A program made the translations under genes and the position numbers. Of a stretch of DNA of 64,000 bases, positions 1 to 9,371 are shown in pieces (the stretch's first letter is position 1; each line of letters opens with the position of its first letter). Origin of the DNA: Caulobacteraceae bacterium (lineage in GTDB: Bacteria > Pseudomonadota > Alphaproteobacteria > Caulobacterales > Caulobacteraceae). Where the stretch lies: contig JAIBAU010000002.1 in assembly GCA_019695035.1 (NCBI GenBank), forward strand, positions 62,001-126,000. Reading direction: 5' to 3'. The notes below the pieces were generated by a model that did not search any database, was not told the DNA's origin, and worked only from the letters and a program-made list of their open reading frames with translations.

Positions 1-1295
1 GCCGCCTGCCAATAGGGCGCGAGCCGGACGTTCTTCAGCCCGTGATCGCCCAGCATGGTCCCAAGGCGCTCGGAAGAGCCTTCCGACCAGGACGCGAACA
101 GAACCCGCTTTCCTTCCTTGCTCAGGGCCCGTGCGTGGTCGGAGACCGCCTCGAAGAGGTTCACCGAATCCTGCGCGCGCTCCGCCGCGAATCCTCGCCC
201 GCCGCGCGCACCAAGATCTACGACCCCCTCTCCGCCTTCCCGTTGGAATGGGCTGAAGTGACGCCAGGAAGATCGGCGGACCTGTTCGTCCCATTCCGCT
301 GCCGTGAGGTAGAGGGCGTCGGGCGGCAGAGCCTTGTAAGTCGAGGCTCCCCGTTTTGCCGCGAGGCTTTCTTTCCGTGCTTCGAAAGCATCATCGATCA
401 TCGCAAGCCGTTCATCGCGCGCTTCCGGCGCGAGGTGGTCCAGGGCGATGAGCGACCCCGTCGGCAGATAGTCGAAGAGAGTGTCGAGACGTGGGTAGAG
501 CAAGGGAAGCCAGTGCTCCAAGCCCTGCCGGCGGGCCCCCTCGGACACCGCCGCGTAGAGTGGGTCGTCCCCGGCCGCGCCGAAGTTCTCCAGCCAGCCC
601 GTCCGGAAGCGGCTGATCGCCTCACTGTCGAGAAGCGCCTCGGAAACAGGCAGAAGTTCGATCTCAGTCAGCTGGCGGGTGGACCGCTGGGTCGCCGGAT
701 CGAAAGCCCGAATTGACTCCAGGAGATCGCCGAACATGTCGAGACGTACAGGCTCTTCGGCCCCGGGGGGGTACACATCCACCACGCCGCCGCGCACCGC
801 GAACTCGCCGCGGTCGGTCACCGTCGAGGCCTTCTGATAGCCATTGACCGCGAAATACCGCTCCAGGTCGGCAAGATTCACTTCGCGGCCCACTCGAGTG
901 ACGAAGCCCGCCGCCTTGAGCGCATCAAGGGGCGGCACGCGTTGAACGAGCGCCGGGGCGGTCGTGAGCACCAGCAGGGGCTTCTTTGACCCCACATCCC
1001 TTCGACAAAGCTGCCAGAGCGCGGCCATCCGCTGCGCGGCGATCACGGGGGTCGGACTGACCCGATCGTAGGGCAGGCAGTCCCAGGACGGGAACCTGAG
1101 GATATCGAGATCCTGGGAAAAGAAGCGAATGGCGGCTTCGAAGGCGTCTGCCCTAGTGTAATCCCGGGCCACGAAAAGCGTCGTGCCGCCGCGGATTTTG
1201 ATCACGTCGGCCAGCACCAGCGCGTCAAAGCCTTCGGGCGCGCCCGTGACTTCCAGGCCGCCTTCGGCGGTGGCGATACGCTTGAATTCGATCAT
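1..1295 (-). CDS. mfd: Transcription-repair coupling factor Mfd, N-terminal part (cut by window edge)
   Basis: Mfd displaces RNA polymerase stalled at DNA lesions and recruits UvrA for nucleotide excision repair. Translating back from the ATG at 1295 gives about 431 codons beginning MIEFKRIATAEGG, with the UvrB-like N-terminal blocks (FPSWDCLPYDRVSPTP near residue 70 and the FAVRGGVVDVYPPG stretch) typical of Mfd. The RNA-polymerase-interacting and helicase domains lie beyond position 1. The gene starts 10 bases after the sdhE stop, so the two are probably co-transcribed. The frame stays open to the window edge. Identity is by family pattern and is secure; the C-terminus cannot be judged. Confidence 0.93.
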   Translation of the reverse strand, partial: MIEFKRIATAEGGLEVTGAPEGFDALVLADVIKIRGGTTLFVARDYTRADAFEAAIRFFSQDLDILRFPSWDCLPYDRVSPTPVIAAQRMAALWQLCRRDVGSKKPLLVLTTAPALVQRVPPLDALKAAGFVTRVGREVNLADLERYFAVNGYQKASTVTDRGEFAVRGGVVDVYPPGAEEPVRLDMFGDLLESIRAFDPATQRSTRQLTEIELLPVSEALLDSEAISRFRTGWLENFGAAGDDPLYAAVSEGARRQGLEHWLPLLYPRLDTLFDYLPTGSLIALDHLAPEARDERLAMIDDAFEARKESLAAKRGASTYKALPPDALYLTAAEWDEQVRRSSWRHFSPFQREGGEGVVDLGARGGRGFAAERAQDSVNLFEAVSDHARALSKEGKRVLFASWSEGSSERLGTMLGDHGLKNVRLAPYWQA

Positions 1296-1305
1296 GACAG
1301 GGCTC

Positions 1306-1611
1306 TCAAGAACCCCGGACGTCAGGATGAGTTGCGGCGTGCGCCTCGATGGCAAAGGCCTGGATCGCGTCCATCACCGGGCCCTGCCACTCGGGAGGGC
1401 AGGGTTCGCGGCGGATCAGCCAGGGAAAGAGGTCCTGGTCCGGCACCTCCAGGAGACGTTCGAACTCCGTCAGCTCTGCGTCCGACATCGAGGCCAGGCG
1501 TGAGTCGGCAAACGGACCCAGGATCAGGTCCGCTTCGCGGAAGCCCCGCCGCCAGGCGCGGAAGGACAGTCGATTGAGGCGCGCCGTGTGCGCGGGGCTG
1601 GTCATGGACAT
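1306..1611 (-). CDS. sdhE: Succinate dehydrogenase flavinylation factor SdhE (DUF339/CptB family)
   Basis: SdhE is a small cytosolic protein that promotes covalent FAD attachment to succinate dehydrogenase SdhA. The 101-residue product carries the family core RAWRRGFREADLILGPFAD near residues 18-36, where RG-x-RE-x-D-L-L is the conserved FAD-transfer region, followed by the acidic EFERLLEVPDQDLFPWL segment. I chose the ATG at 1611 (a second ATG lies two codons inside). It sits directly upstream of mfd and is divergent from recG across about 60 bases, so this gap must hold both promoters. Confidence 0.9.
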   Translation of the reverse strand: MSMTSPAHTARLNRLSFRAWRRGFREADLILGPFADSRLASMSDAELTEFERLLEVPDQDLFPWLIRREPCPPEWQGPVMDAIQAFAIEAHAATHPDVRGS

Positions 1612-1674
1612 AGTGGAAACGCCGGGCGTCATAGCTGTGAACGCGGCGCTTGGTAAGCGGGTATGGTGACCTTC

Positions 1675-3747
1675 ATGCGGCCGGAGATTCTCTTTCCCCT
1701 GTTTGCGCCCGTCTCGACGTTGAAGGGGACCGGGCCCAAGACCGCACCGCTGATCGCAAGGGTCGCGGGGCCGCTGGTGCGCGACTTGGTGTTCACCGCT
1801 CCCCACAGCGTGATCTTCCGCTCCCCGGCTACCGCGGCGACCGCCGTCGAGGGGGAGGTGCAGACATTCGAGGTGGCGATCGTCCAGCACCTCAGGCCGG
1901 GCAAAGTCGGAGCGCCCTATAAGGTCCGGGTCAGCGATCCGACCGGTTTTATGCACCTTATATATTTCAAGGTATTTGGCGATCATCTTGAGAAAAAACT
2001 GCGCGTCGGTAGCCGCTGGCGCGTGAGCGGCCGTGTCGAACGGTTTGGCGCCGAGGTCCAGATCGCTCATCCGGACTACCTCATCCCCGCGGACAGCGCT
2101 GAATTCCCGCCTTCGGCGGAGCCGGTCTATCCCGCGACGGCGGGCCTGACATCGCGACAACTGCAAACTGTCATTCACAGGGCCCTCGAAAAGACACCGG
2201 AGCTCCCCGAGTGGCAGGATTCAGCCTGGCTGATCCAGGAGCGCCTTCCCTCCTGGAGGGAAGCAGTCGCCCTGTTGCATGCGCCGGAGACCGTAGAGGA
2301 CGTTTCCCCCATCTGCGCCGCCAGGCGCCGCCTCGCATACGATGAACTCCTCGCCCATCAGCTGGCCCTAGGTCGGAGGAAGAAGGCGCGGCAGGCAGCT
2401 CCGGCCCCGCGCCTTTCTCCGGGTCCGGCCTCGTCCGCGATGGAGGCCGCCCTGCCCTTCCGGCTGACGGGCGCCCAACAGCGAGCCCTGACGGACATTC
2501 GGCGGGACATTGCGGCCGGTGCGCGCATGAGCCGGCTCCTTCATGGCGATGTCGGTTCGGGCAAGACGGTCGTGGCCGCCCTGGCCATGGCCGACGCGGC
2601 CTCGAACGGCTTGCAGGCGGCCCTGATGGCGCCGACTGAGATCCTGGCCCGACAGCACTTCGAGCGGTTGAAGCCGCTTTGGGGGGCCGCGGGTCTCGAC
2701 GGCGTGCTGCTCACCGGCCGCGACAAGGGTCGGGCCCGCCAGCAGAAGCTGGCCTGGATCGCAGACGGTTCGATCGCCTTCATCATCGGGACCCACGCGC
2801 TGTTCCAGGAGAGTGTGGAATTCCGAGACCTTGGACTCGTGGTCTTGGACGAACAGCACCGGTTCGGGGTGGCGCAGCGCCAGCAGCTCCAGGACAAGGG
2901 GCGGAGCGTCCACGTCCTGGCCCTCTCCGCGACCCCGATCCCGCGCACCCTGGAACTGACCCAGTTCGGCGACCTCGAGGTTTCGCGCCTCGATGAGAAG
3001 CCGCCGGGGCGCAAACCCGTTGCAACTCGCGCCATACCGGGCGCACGGATCGGCGAAGTCGTGGCGCGCCTCCGGACCGCGCTCGAATCCGGAGCGCAGG
3101 CCTACTGGATCTGTCCGCTGGTCTCCGAGTCCGAGGCGTCGGACCTGGCGGCGGCGGAGGCGCGATGGGGGAATTTGACTCGCGCCCTGGGAGACGGTGT
3201 CGGCCTTGTCCACGGGCGCATGTCCGGGCCTGACAAGGACGCCGTAATGACGGACTTCGCGGAGGGAAGGATCCGGTTGCTTGTGGCCACAACGGTCGTC
3301 GAGGTCGGAGTCGACGTGCCCAACGCAACCATCATGGTGATCGAACACGCAGAGCGTTTCGGACTGGCGCAACTCCACCAACTCAGGGGGCGGGTGGGTC
3401 GCGGCGCGGCCGAAAGCGCCTGCATCCTGCTCTACGAAGGCAAGCTTTCCGAAGCCGCGAGCACACGCCTGGACGTGCTGAGGAGGACGGAGGACGGTTT
3501 CGAGATCGCCGAAACGGACTGGGCGCTGCGGGGTGGAGGCGATCTGCTTGGCCTCAAGCAATCCGGCTTCCCGGACTATCGTATCGCCGACCCCGTTGCG
3601 CATCGCGACCTTCTGTTTGCCGCGGCCGCCGATGCACGGATGATACTTCAGAAAGATCCGGGCTTCGTGACCGAGCGGGGCAAGGCGCTTCGGGTCCTGA
3701 CAGAACTGTACGACTGGCGTCCGGATCGCACGGATGCGCCTGCCTAG
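1675..3747 (+). CDS. recG: ATP-dependent DNA helicase RecG
   Basis: RecG remodels stalled replication forks and branch-migrates Holliday junctions. The product is about 690 residues. An N-terminal wedge (OB-fold) domain is followed by a superfamily 2 helicase core: Walker A GDVGSGKT near residue 291, the RecG-specific DEQH box with DEQHRFG near residue 392, SATPIPRT (motif III), and RGRVGRG (motif VI). Two in-frame ATGs exist, at 1663 and 1675. I prefer 1675 because homologues begin MRPEILFPLF and a GGTGA stretch lies just upstream. The stop codon shares CTAG with the stop of the convergent DUF3089 gene. Confidence 0.95.
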   Translation: MRPEILFPLFAPVSTLKGTGPKTAPLIARVAGPLVRDLVFTAPHSVIFRSPATAATAVEGEVQTFEVAIVQHLRPGKVGAPYKVRVSDPTGFMHLIYFKVFGDHLEKKLRVGSRWRVSGRVERFGAEVQIAHPDYLIPADSAEFPPSAEPVYPATAGLTSRQLQTVIHRALEKTPELPEWQDSAWLIQERLPSWREAVALLHAPETVEDVSPICAARRRLAYDELLAHQLALGRRKKARQAAPAPRLSPGPASSAMEAALPFRLTGAQQRALTDIRRDIAAGARMSRLLHGDVGSGKTVVAALAMADAASNGLQAALMAPTEILARQHFERLKPLWGAAGLDGVLLTGRDKGRARQQKLAWIADGSIAFIIGTHALFQESVEFRDLGLVVLDEQHRFGVAQRQQLQDKGRSVHVLALSATPIPRTLELTQFGDLEVSRLDEKPPGRKPVATRAIPGARIGEVVARLRTALESGAQAYWICPLVSESEASDLAAAEARWGNLTRALGDGVGLVHGRMSGPDKDAVMTDFAEGRIRLLVATTVVEVGVDVPNATIMVIEHAERFGLAQLHQLRGRVGRGAAESACILLYEGKLSEAASTRLDVLRRTEDGFEIAETDWALRGGGDLLGLKQSGFPDYRIADPVAHRDLLFAAAADARMILQKDPGFVTERGKALRVLTELYDWRPDRTDAPA

Positions 3748-4862
3748 GGGCGAGTTCCCAGCATAGCGTCGGTGCGCGCTTGGGCATCCGCTTCAATATC
3801 GGCGTAGAAGAGATTGAACGGCTTAACCTTCTTCCGTTCTGCCCAAGAGCCTGACCGCTTCAGCGACGAAGAACGCGGTGGAGACGTCAACAGGACGCCG
3901 GCTCGGCAGCGGGCGGAAACCTGGCGGGGAATGAGGGCCGGACGGACGCCCCACTCCAGCCCCGTCGCATTGGCGGCTCCGAGGTTGCGGCGTACCGGGG
4001 CGACATCCTCCGTCGTCGCCCCAAGCACCGGATTGACGCAAAGGGCCGCCCGGGCGCCCATGGGCTCCAGGGATCCGTCCCGCCGCCACGCCAGCGCTCG
4101 ACCGACCCGCGCGGAAGCCTGATCGACATCCGCCTCGGACTCCTCAGCCCAGCCGACCACACAGCCCGTCTGGACGGGGCCGCCGCAGGCCGGGAGCGGT
4201 CGATCCGGCCTGTAGGCTTCCGCCGGAACAACCGCATCGATCAGGTAGGCGGCAGCGAGGCGTCGACGCAGGGTCGGGTCCGTCGCGATCTCCTCCCGCA
4301 GCAGGCGGTCGACCAGGAAACCGCCCTGCTCTGCACCAGCCACGATGATCGGTCGTCGGGGATCAGAGCGGGCGACGAACCACCGGAAGGCGGCCCGCAC
4401 ATCCTGGTAGGCAAAGATCCGGGCCTCCCGTGCGTCCTCGCGCTGCGTCGAGTGGGCGTAAAGGCTGGCTTGCCGATAGCGAGGCGCGAAAACCCGCCCG
4501 GTCCTCATGAACGGTCCAGCGTAGTTCGGGATTGCGACGTTCTGGAGGAAGGACTCGCCGGCGCGAGCGCCAGCCCTGGCGTTCCAGTTGCGGCCCCCGT
4601 CGTAGGTCGTCGGGTGGACAAAAAAGACATCCGCGGGCGGATCATCAGGGCGGGCGATCGAGGTCGCAGGAAGCAGGACCCAGGCGTCGCGGCGTCCATA
4701 GTCCGGCGCCGGCGGAGGCCGGTAGATCTGGAACGGAATTTTCGGGTCCAGAGATTTGAAAAGGATGTCGTCGCGATACACGAACGCGGCGATGGCCATC
4801 AACAGCACCAGGCCCAGAAAGGCCCAGCCGAAACTTCGCTTCAGCGGCGGAGGCGCGCTCAT
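3744..4862 (-). CDS. DUF3089 alpha/beta-hydrolase-like membrane-anchored protein with altered nucleophile site
   Basis: A 372-residue protein with one N-terminal membrane segment (about residues 10-28), so probably anchored and facing the periplasm. DUF3089 features are clear: VFFVHPTTYDGG near 78-90 and the YAHSTQREDAREARIFAYQDVRAAF block near 135-159. DUF3089 proteins normally carry a lipase-like GHSQG elbow; here the equivalent reads AGAEQGG (residues 175-181), so the expected serine is Glu178. It may therefore be catalytically dead or use another mechanism. It follows the glycosyltransferase gene by 27 bases and its stop overlaps recG. The substrate is unknown. Confidence 0.8.
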   Translation of the reverse strand: MSAPPPLKRSFGWAFLGLVLLMAIAAFVYRDDILFKSLDPKIPFQIYRPPPAPDYGRRDAWVLLPATSIARPDDPPADVFFVHPTTYDGGRNWNARAGARAGESFLQNVAIPNYAGPFMRTGRVFAPRYRQASLYAHSTQREDAREARIFAYQDVRAAFRWFVARSDPRRPIIVAGAEQGGFLVDRLLREEIATDPTLRRRLAAAYLIDAVVPAEAYRPDRPLPACGGPVQTGCVVGWAEESEADVDQASARVGRALAWRRDGSLEPMGARAALCVNPVLGATTEDVAPVRRNLGAANATGLEWGVRPALIPRQVSARCRAGVLLTSPPRSSSLKRSGSWAERKKVKPFNLFYADIEADAQARTDAMLGTRP

Positions 4863-4889
4863 CCTGTCCTCGATGCCCCACCAGGACCG

Positions 4890-5660
4890 CTATTTCCAGT
4901 GTTCATCGACCCACGTCGCCGGCGTGATGCGCTGGATGGGGAAAAGCCAGTTGCGAAGCTTCTTGAAAGGTCGCTCCAGGGGTTTCGATCCGATCTTGTT
5001 GGGTCGCTTCCACTCCCCGACCGCAGCTTCGGGCGGATTGGGAGCGCCGTGGAAGATGATGATGCGAGCCCCGGGCGGAATGGCCGGCTCCTTGCGCCGG
5101 CCGGCGTCCTTCATCAGGTGGTGTTTGAAACTTCGACACCATTCGTCGGGCCAGAACTTCACGGGGCTGGCCGCGTCGGTCAGGTACATCTGCTCGTTGG
5201 TCCAGCGCCGGGTGATCTCGTCGTGTTCGGCCTCGTAGTGCCGCAGGATGGGCTCGCACTTCTCTCGCTCATAGCGAAAGACCGATGACTGCCCGACGTT
5301 CTGCCCCATCTGGGTCCAGTTCTCGATGATGCAGAAGCGCCCAGGCTCAAAGTCAAAGAAGGGGTCGAGGCTGTCCACCACGATCACGTCGAGGTCCAGA
5401 AACAGGATCGGGCCACTGATGTCCCGCAACTCCGAAGAGAAGATGGAGAGCTTCCGCCAGCCTGTCGTGAAGCCGACGTCGCCGATGTTCATCGCCGGCA
5501 GGGGACGAATCTCGACGGTCGGATCGACCCCATCCGCATTGTCCGTAACGCACACGAAGCGGACGTCGCCGGTCAGGTGGCGGCGCACCATCGAGTTCAG
5601 CTTGTTGACGTACTCGGGCCCGTAGAGCGTGCCCCACTTGATGCAGATGACCGTCTTCAT
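4890..5660 (-). CDS. Putative GT-A fold glycosyltransferase
   Basis: A 256-residue cytosolic protein without signal peptide. It shows a GT-A-like layout: a Rossmann start (KTVICIKWGTLYG), a FLDLDVIVVDSLDPFF segment whose DLD at residues 89-91 fits a DxD metal and nucleotide-sugar site, and a late IIIFHGAPNPPEA stretch whose histidine resembles the HF-x-G ends of GT8-like enzymes. Donor and acceptor cannot be inferred. It lies 57 bases downstream of kdsA on the same strand, which is suggestive of a cell-surface glycan role, but that is inference from position only. Confidence 0.65.
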   Translation of the reverse strand: MKTVICIKWGTLYGPEYVNKLNSMVRRHLTGDVRFVCVTDNADGVDPTVEIRPLPAMNIGDVGFTTGWRKLSIFSSELRDISGPILFLDLDVIVVDSLDPFFDFEPGRFCIIENWTQMGQNVGQSSVFRYEREKCEPILRHYEAEHDEITRRWTNEQMYLTDAASPVKFWPDEWCRSFKHHLMKDAGRRKEPAIPPGARIIIFHGAPNPPEAAVGEWKRPNKIGSKPLERPFKKLRNWLFPIQRITPATWVDEHWK

Positions 5661-5717
5661 GACCTATGCCGTGCCGTTCGCGCGCCGCCGAGTCAAACCC
5701 GAAGCGCATGGCGTCGG

Positions 5718-6572
5718 TTAGGCCGCGCGCCGCTTGGCCAAGGCGTCATACTCGAGGAGCTCGCCGGCTAGCGCCTCGAACTGGCTGAGAGGAACCATGT
5801 TGGGACCATCGGAAGGCGCGTTGTCCGGATCCGGATGAGTCTCGATGAACACAGCCGAGACGCCCACGGCGACCGCAGCCCTCGCGAGGTGAGGCACGAA
5901 TTCGCGCTGTCCTCCCGACGAAGTCCCCTGCCCGCCGGGCTGCTGCACCGAATGGGTGGCGTCGAACACCACGGGGCAGCCGATCTCGGCCATGATCGGC
6001 AGGGCCCGCATGTCCGACACCAGAGTATTGTAGCCGAACGAGGCTCCACGCTCGCACGCCATGGCGTTGGGATTCCCGGCGCCCGTGATCTTGGCGATCA
6101 CATTCTTCATGTCCCAAGGGGCCAGGAACTGCCCCTTCTTGACGTTGATGGCCTTGCCCGTCCTGGCCGCCGCGATCAGCAGGTCGGTCTGCCGGCAAAG
6201 GAAGGCCGGGATCTGCAGCACATCCACCACCTCGGCGGCGATACGCGCCTGGTCTTCGGTGTGGACGTCGGTAATGACCGGCAAGCCAGTGACCTCACGG
6301 ATTTCCGCGAAGATCGGCAGCGAGCCTTCTAGACCCAGCCCCCGCTGCGCGTTCGCCGACGTCCGGTTCGCCTTGTCGAAGGACGTCTTGTAGATCAGCC
6401 CTGCACCGAGTCGGGAGGCAATCTCCTTGAGCTGATGCGCCGTCTCCAGCGCGTGCTGGCGACTCTCCAGCTGACAGGGCCCGGCGATGAAGGCCAGCCG
6501 GCTGGCGCCGCCGATACGGATCGACTGGCCGGCTCGGGTGGAGAGCTCGATGACGGCGTTGGGCTGGGTCAA
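5718..6572 (-). CDS. kdsA: 3-deoxy-8-phosphooctulonate synthase (Kdo-8-phosphate synthase)
   Basis: KdsA condenses arabinose 5-phosphate with phosphoenolpyruvate to give Kdo-8-phosphate for lipid A and LPS core. The 284-residue product has the family signatures [10 protein letters not shown] near residue 30, [12 protein letters not shown] near 61, [14 protein letters not shown] near 145, and [13 protein letters not shown] near 203. The only reasonable start is a TTG at 6572, preceded by an AGGA about seven bases upstream. It is divergent from the photolyase gene and probably heads a unit with the glycosyltransferase downstream. Confidence 0.95.
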   Translation of the reverse strand: MTQPNAVIELSTRAGQSIRIGGASRLAFIAGPCQLESRQHALETAHQLKEIASRLGAGLIYKTSFDKANRTSANAQRGLGLEGSLPIFAEIREVTGLPVITDVHTEDQARIAAEVVDVLQIPAFLCRQTDLLIAAARTGKAINVKKGQFLAPWDMKNVIAKITGAGNPNAMACERGASFGYNTLVSDMRALPIMAEIGCPVVFDATHSVQQPGGQGTSSGGQREFVPHLARAAVAVGVSAVFIETHPDPDNAPSDGPNMVPLSQFEALAGELLEYDALAKRRAA

Positions 6573-6640
6573 GGCGATATCCTGCAGTTGGTCTTGATCC
6601 GCGCCCGCGGACCGGGCGTAGAAGTGGCGTGTCGAGGCTT

Positions 6641-8074
6641 ATGTCACAAGTCCGCGGGGGAACGCATGCCGATGGCGGCGCGCCGGTCATTCTCTGGTTC
6701 CGGCGCGACCTCCGTCTAGCGGACAATCCGGCGTTGGATTGGGCGGCCGGAACGGGGCGACCGGTGGTTCCCGTGTATGTCCATGACGAGGCGCTGGAGG
6801 CCCGGCGCCTGGGGGCGGCGGCCCGCTGGTGGCTGCACGGTTCCCTTGATGCGCTGGACGCCCAGTTGGCCTCCCTGGGTTCGCGGCTGATCCTGATGAG
6901 CGGACCGTCTGCGGGAGCGCTGGTCGAGCTTGCTGGCGTGACGGGAGCAGGAGCCTTGGCGTTCAACCGCCTTTACGACCCATCGGCCCGGGAGCGAGAG
7001 GCGGCCGTCGTAGAGATGCTGCCCGACCTCGAAGTGAGGTCATTCTGCGCCGGCTGGCTGAGGGAGCCAGGCACGGTGCTGACCGCACAGGGAGCTCCCT
7101 ACAAAGTCTTCACCCCCTTCGGGAAGGCGCTCGGCGCCTCTTTCACTCCCCCTCCGCCCTGCCCTCCGCCGGATCGTCTGCGCGCCCCTGTCACATGGCC
7201 GGGCTCGGAGCGCCTTGCCGACTGGGGCCTCCGCCCATGCAGACCCAATTGGGCCTCAGCCTTCGAGGGCGACCCCGGCGAACCTGGCGCCCTTTCACAG
7301 CTTGAGGGATTTGCCCGGCGCTGCCTCGAAACGTATCCCGTTTCGCGCGACGCCCCTGGCGACCCGAGGGGGACGAGCCGCCTGTCTCCACACCTCCGCT
7401 TCGGCGAGATCGCGCCATGGCGGGTCTGGTCAGAGGTCGGTTCCGGGAGGGCCGCGGCCAAATTTCGGGGGGAATTGGCCTGGCGCGACTTTGCGGCCCA
7501 CCTGCTGCATCACTTTCCAAGGATGACGGTCGACAACATGCGACCGGCCTTCGATCGGATGGTCTGGCGAACCGACCCGGCCGGGTTCGAGTCGTGGACC
7601 CGTGGCCAGACCGGCTTCCCGATCGTCGATGCAGGCATGCGTCAACTCTGGACCACAGGCTGGATGCACAACCGGGTCCGCATGATCGTCGCTTCCTTTC
7701 TGGTGAAGGACCTGATGATCGACTGGCGCGAGGGCGAGGCCTGGTTCTGGGACTGTCTGGTCGACGCCGATCCTGCCAACAACACCATGAACTGGCAGTG
7801 GGCGGCCGGTACGGGAATCGATGCGGCCCCCTATTTCCGCGTGTTCAATCCCGTGCTGCAAGGCGAACGGTTCGACCCGGACGGGCGCTACGTCCGCCGT
7901 TGGGTGCCCGAGCTTGCCCGCCTGCCTGACCGTTGGTTGCATCGGCCCGCCGAGGCGCCACGCGAGGTGCTCGATCGCGCCGGTCTTGTCATCGGGCGCG
8001 ACTACCCCGCTCCAATCGTTGATCATGCGGCCGCGCGGACACGCGCTCTTGAAGCGTTCAGAGCCCTCAAGTGA
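6641..8074 (+). CDS. phrB: Deoxyribodipyrimidine photolyase (class I CPD photolyase/cryptochrome family)
   Basis: The enzyme uses blue light and FADH- to split cyclobutane pyrimidine dimers. The roughly 477-residue product opens with VILWFRRDLRLADNPAL (antenna domain) and ends with the FAD-binding catalytic region: WRDFAAHLLHHFP, GFPIVDAGMRQLWTTGWMHNRVRM and DADPANNTMNWQW. I use ATG 6641; a GTG at 6629 is also in frame. It is the first gene of a run with the cyclopropane fatty-acid synthase and sulfurtransferase genes, starting about 70 bases from the divergent kdsA start. Confidence 0.93.
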   Translation: MSQVRGGTHADGGAPVILWFRRDLRLADNPALDWAAGTGRPVVPVYVHDEALEARRLGAAARWWLHGSLDALDAQLASLGSRLILMSGPSAGALVELAGVTGAGALAFNRLYDPSAREREAAVVEMLPDLEVRSFCAGWLREPGTVLTAQGAPYKVFTPFGKALGASFTPPPPCPPPDRLRAPVTWPGSERLADWGLRPCRPNWASAFEGDPGEPGALSQLEGFARRCLETYPVSRDAPGDPRGTSRLSPHLRFGEIAPWRVWSEVGSGRAAAKFRGELAWRDFAAHLLHHFPRMTVDNMRPAFDRMVWRTDPAGFESWTRGQTGFPIVDAGMRQLWTTGWMHNRVRMIVASFLVKDLMIDWREGEAWFWDCLVDADPANNTMNWQWAAGTGIDAAPYFRVFNPVLQGERFDPDGRYVRRWVPELARLPDRWLHRPAEAPREVLDRAGLVIGRDYPAPIVDHAAARTRALEAFRALK

Positions 8075-8135
8075 GTGGACGCGCAGGGGCTTTCAGTGTT
8101 GGAATTTGCGCGCCGGTGAGCCGGAGACCTGCACC

Positions 8136-9368
8136 ATGACCGACGTCGCGCCTGCCGAAACGCCGATCTGGACCCTGCCGGAGGTGCGCGGCACGCCTGC
8201 GCCTTTTCGCATGTTTCTCAAGCTTGCCGCGAGTAACTGGGCGGTTGGCCAGTGGCGCTTCATCCTTCCCGACGGCCGGGATATCGTCATTCGCGGACGC
8301 GACAAGGGCCCGGTCGGTGTCATCCGAGTCCAGGACTTTCGGTTCGTCGGTCGCGTTATGGCCGCAGGGGATATCGGCTTCGCTGAGGGCTACATGGCCG
8401 GCGAGTGGGACACGCCCGACCTGTCAGCCCTGCTCGAGGTGATCAGCCTCAACTACGACCGGATCAAGAAGCTGACGCTGGGAAATCCCTTCGTGCGCTT
8501 CATCAACAACCTTACGCACCTGATGCGGCGCAACAGTCGCGCGGGGTCCCGCAAGAACATCCATGCCCACTACGACCTCGGCAACGCCTTCTACGAAAAG
8601 TGGCTGGATCCGAGCATGACCTATTCGTCGGCCCGCTACGCGCGGCGGGGACAACCGCTCGACGAGGCCCAAATCAACAAGTACCGGGCGCTGGCTGAGA
8701 GCATGGGGCTTCAACGGGGCCAGTCCGTTCTCGAGATCGGTTGCGGCTGGGGGGGCTTCGCCGAATTCGCCGCGCGTGAAGTCGGAGCGAATGTCACCGG
8801 CATCACGATTTCCCGGGAACAGTATGACTACGCACGCGAGCGCCTTTTCCGCCAGGGCCTGGGCGAGCAGACCGAGATCCGAATGGTCGACTACCGCGAC
8901 GTCGACGGTCGGTTTGATCGCGTGGCGTCAATCGAGATGTTCGAAGCGGTTGGGGAGGAGTACTGGCCAGCCTACTTCGGAAAGATCCACGACGTTCTCA
9001 CGCCGGGCGGACGCGCGGGGCTGCAGATCATCACGATAGAGGATCAGCACTTCGATACCTACCGCCGCCGCACCGACTTCATCCAGAAGTACATCTTCCC
9101 TGGAGGCGTGCTGCCGAGCGAGGCCGCGCTCAAGCCGGTGATCGAAAACGCGGGCCTCGCTTGGGGCAAGGTGGCGAGGTTCGGCCAGGATTACGCAGAC
9201 ACCCTGGCCGAGTGGGGCAAACGTTTCCAGGCCGCCTGGCCAGAAATCAGACCTCTGGGATTCGACGAACGCTTCCGCAGGTTATGGGCCTTCTATCTCA
9301 GCTATTGCGAAGCGGGGTTCCGCACCGGGCGGACGGATGTAATCCAGCTGGAGCTGAAGCGCGCCTGA
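8136..9368 (+). CDS. cfa: Cyclopropane-fatty-acyl-phospholipid synthase family methyltransferase
   Basis: Cfa-type enzymes transfer a methylene group from S-adenosylmethionine to unsaturated acyl chains of membrane phospholipids. The 410-residue product has the N-terminal Cfa domain, then the SAM motif VLEIGCGWGGFAEFAAREVG, ITISREQYDYA, SIEMFEAVGEEYWP and FIQKYIFPGG, all characteristic of the family. The ATG at 8136 lies 61 bases after the photolyase stop; the frame is open further upstream but that stretch lies inside the photolyase. The sulfurtransferase starts 3 bases after the stop, so the two are co-transcribed. Confidence 0.92.
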   Translation: MTDVAPAETPIWTLPEVRGTPAPFRMFLKLAASNWAVGQWRFILPDGRDIVIRGRDKGPVGVIRVQDFRFVGRVMAAGDIGFAEGYMAGEWDTPDLSALLEVISLNYDRIKKLTLGNPFVRFINNLTHLMRRNSRAGSRKNIHAHYDLGNAFYEKWLDPSMTYSSARYARRGQPLDEAQINKYRALAESMGLQRGQSVLEIGCGWGGFAEFAAREVGANVTGITISREQYDYARERLFRQGLGEQTEIRMVDYRDVDGRFDRVASIEMFEAVGEEYWPAYFGKIHDVLTPGGRAGLQIITIEDQHFDTYRRRTDFIQKYIFPGGVLPSEAALKPVIENAGLAWGKVARFGQDYADTLAEWGKRFQAAWPEIRPLGFDERFRRLWAFYLSYCEAGFRTGRTDVIQLELKRA

Positions 9369-9371
9369 CCC

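Noticed and set aside
1612..2178. Upstream extension of the sdhE frame
   Set aside because: It runs antisense into recG; SdhE proteins are about 90-100 residues and the start at 1611 fits.
7821..8135. Upstream extension of the cfa frame
   Set aside because: Lies within the photolyase gene; the methyltransferase domain and a normal spacing support 8136.
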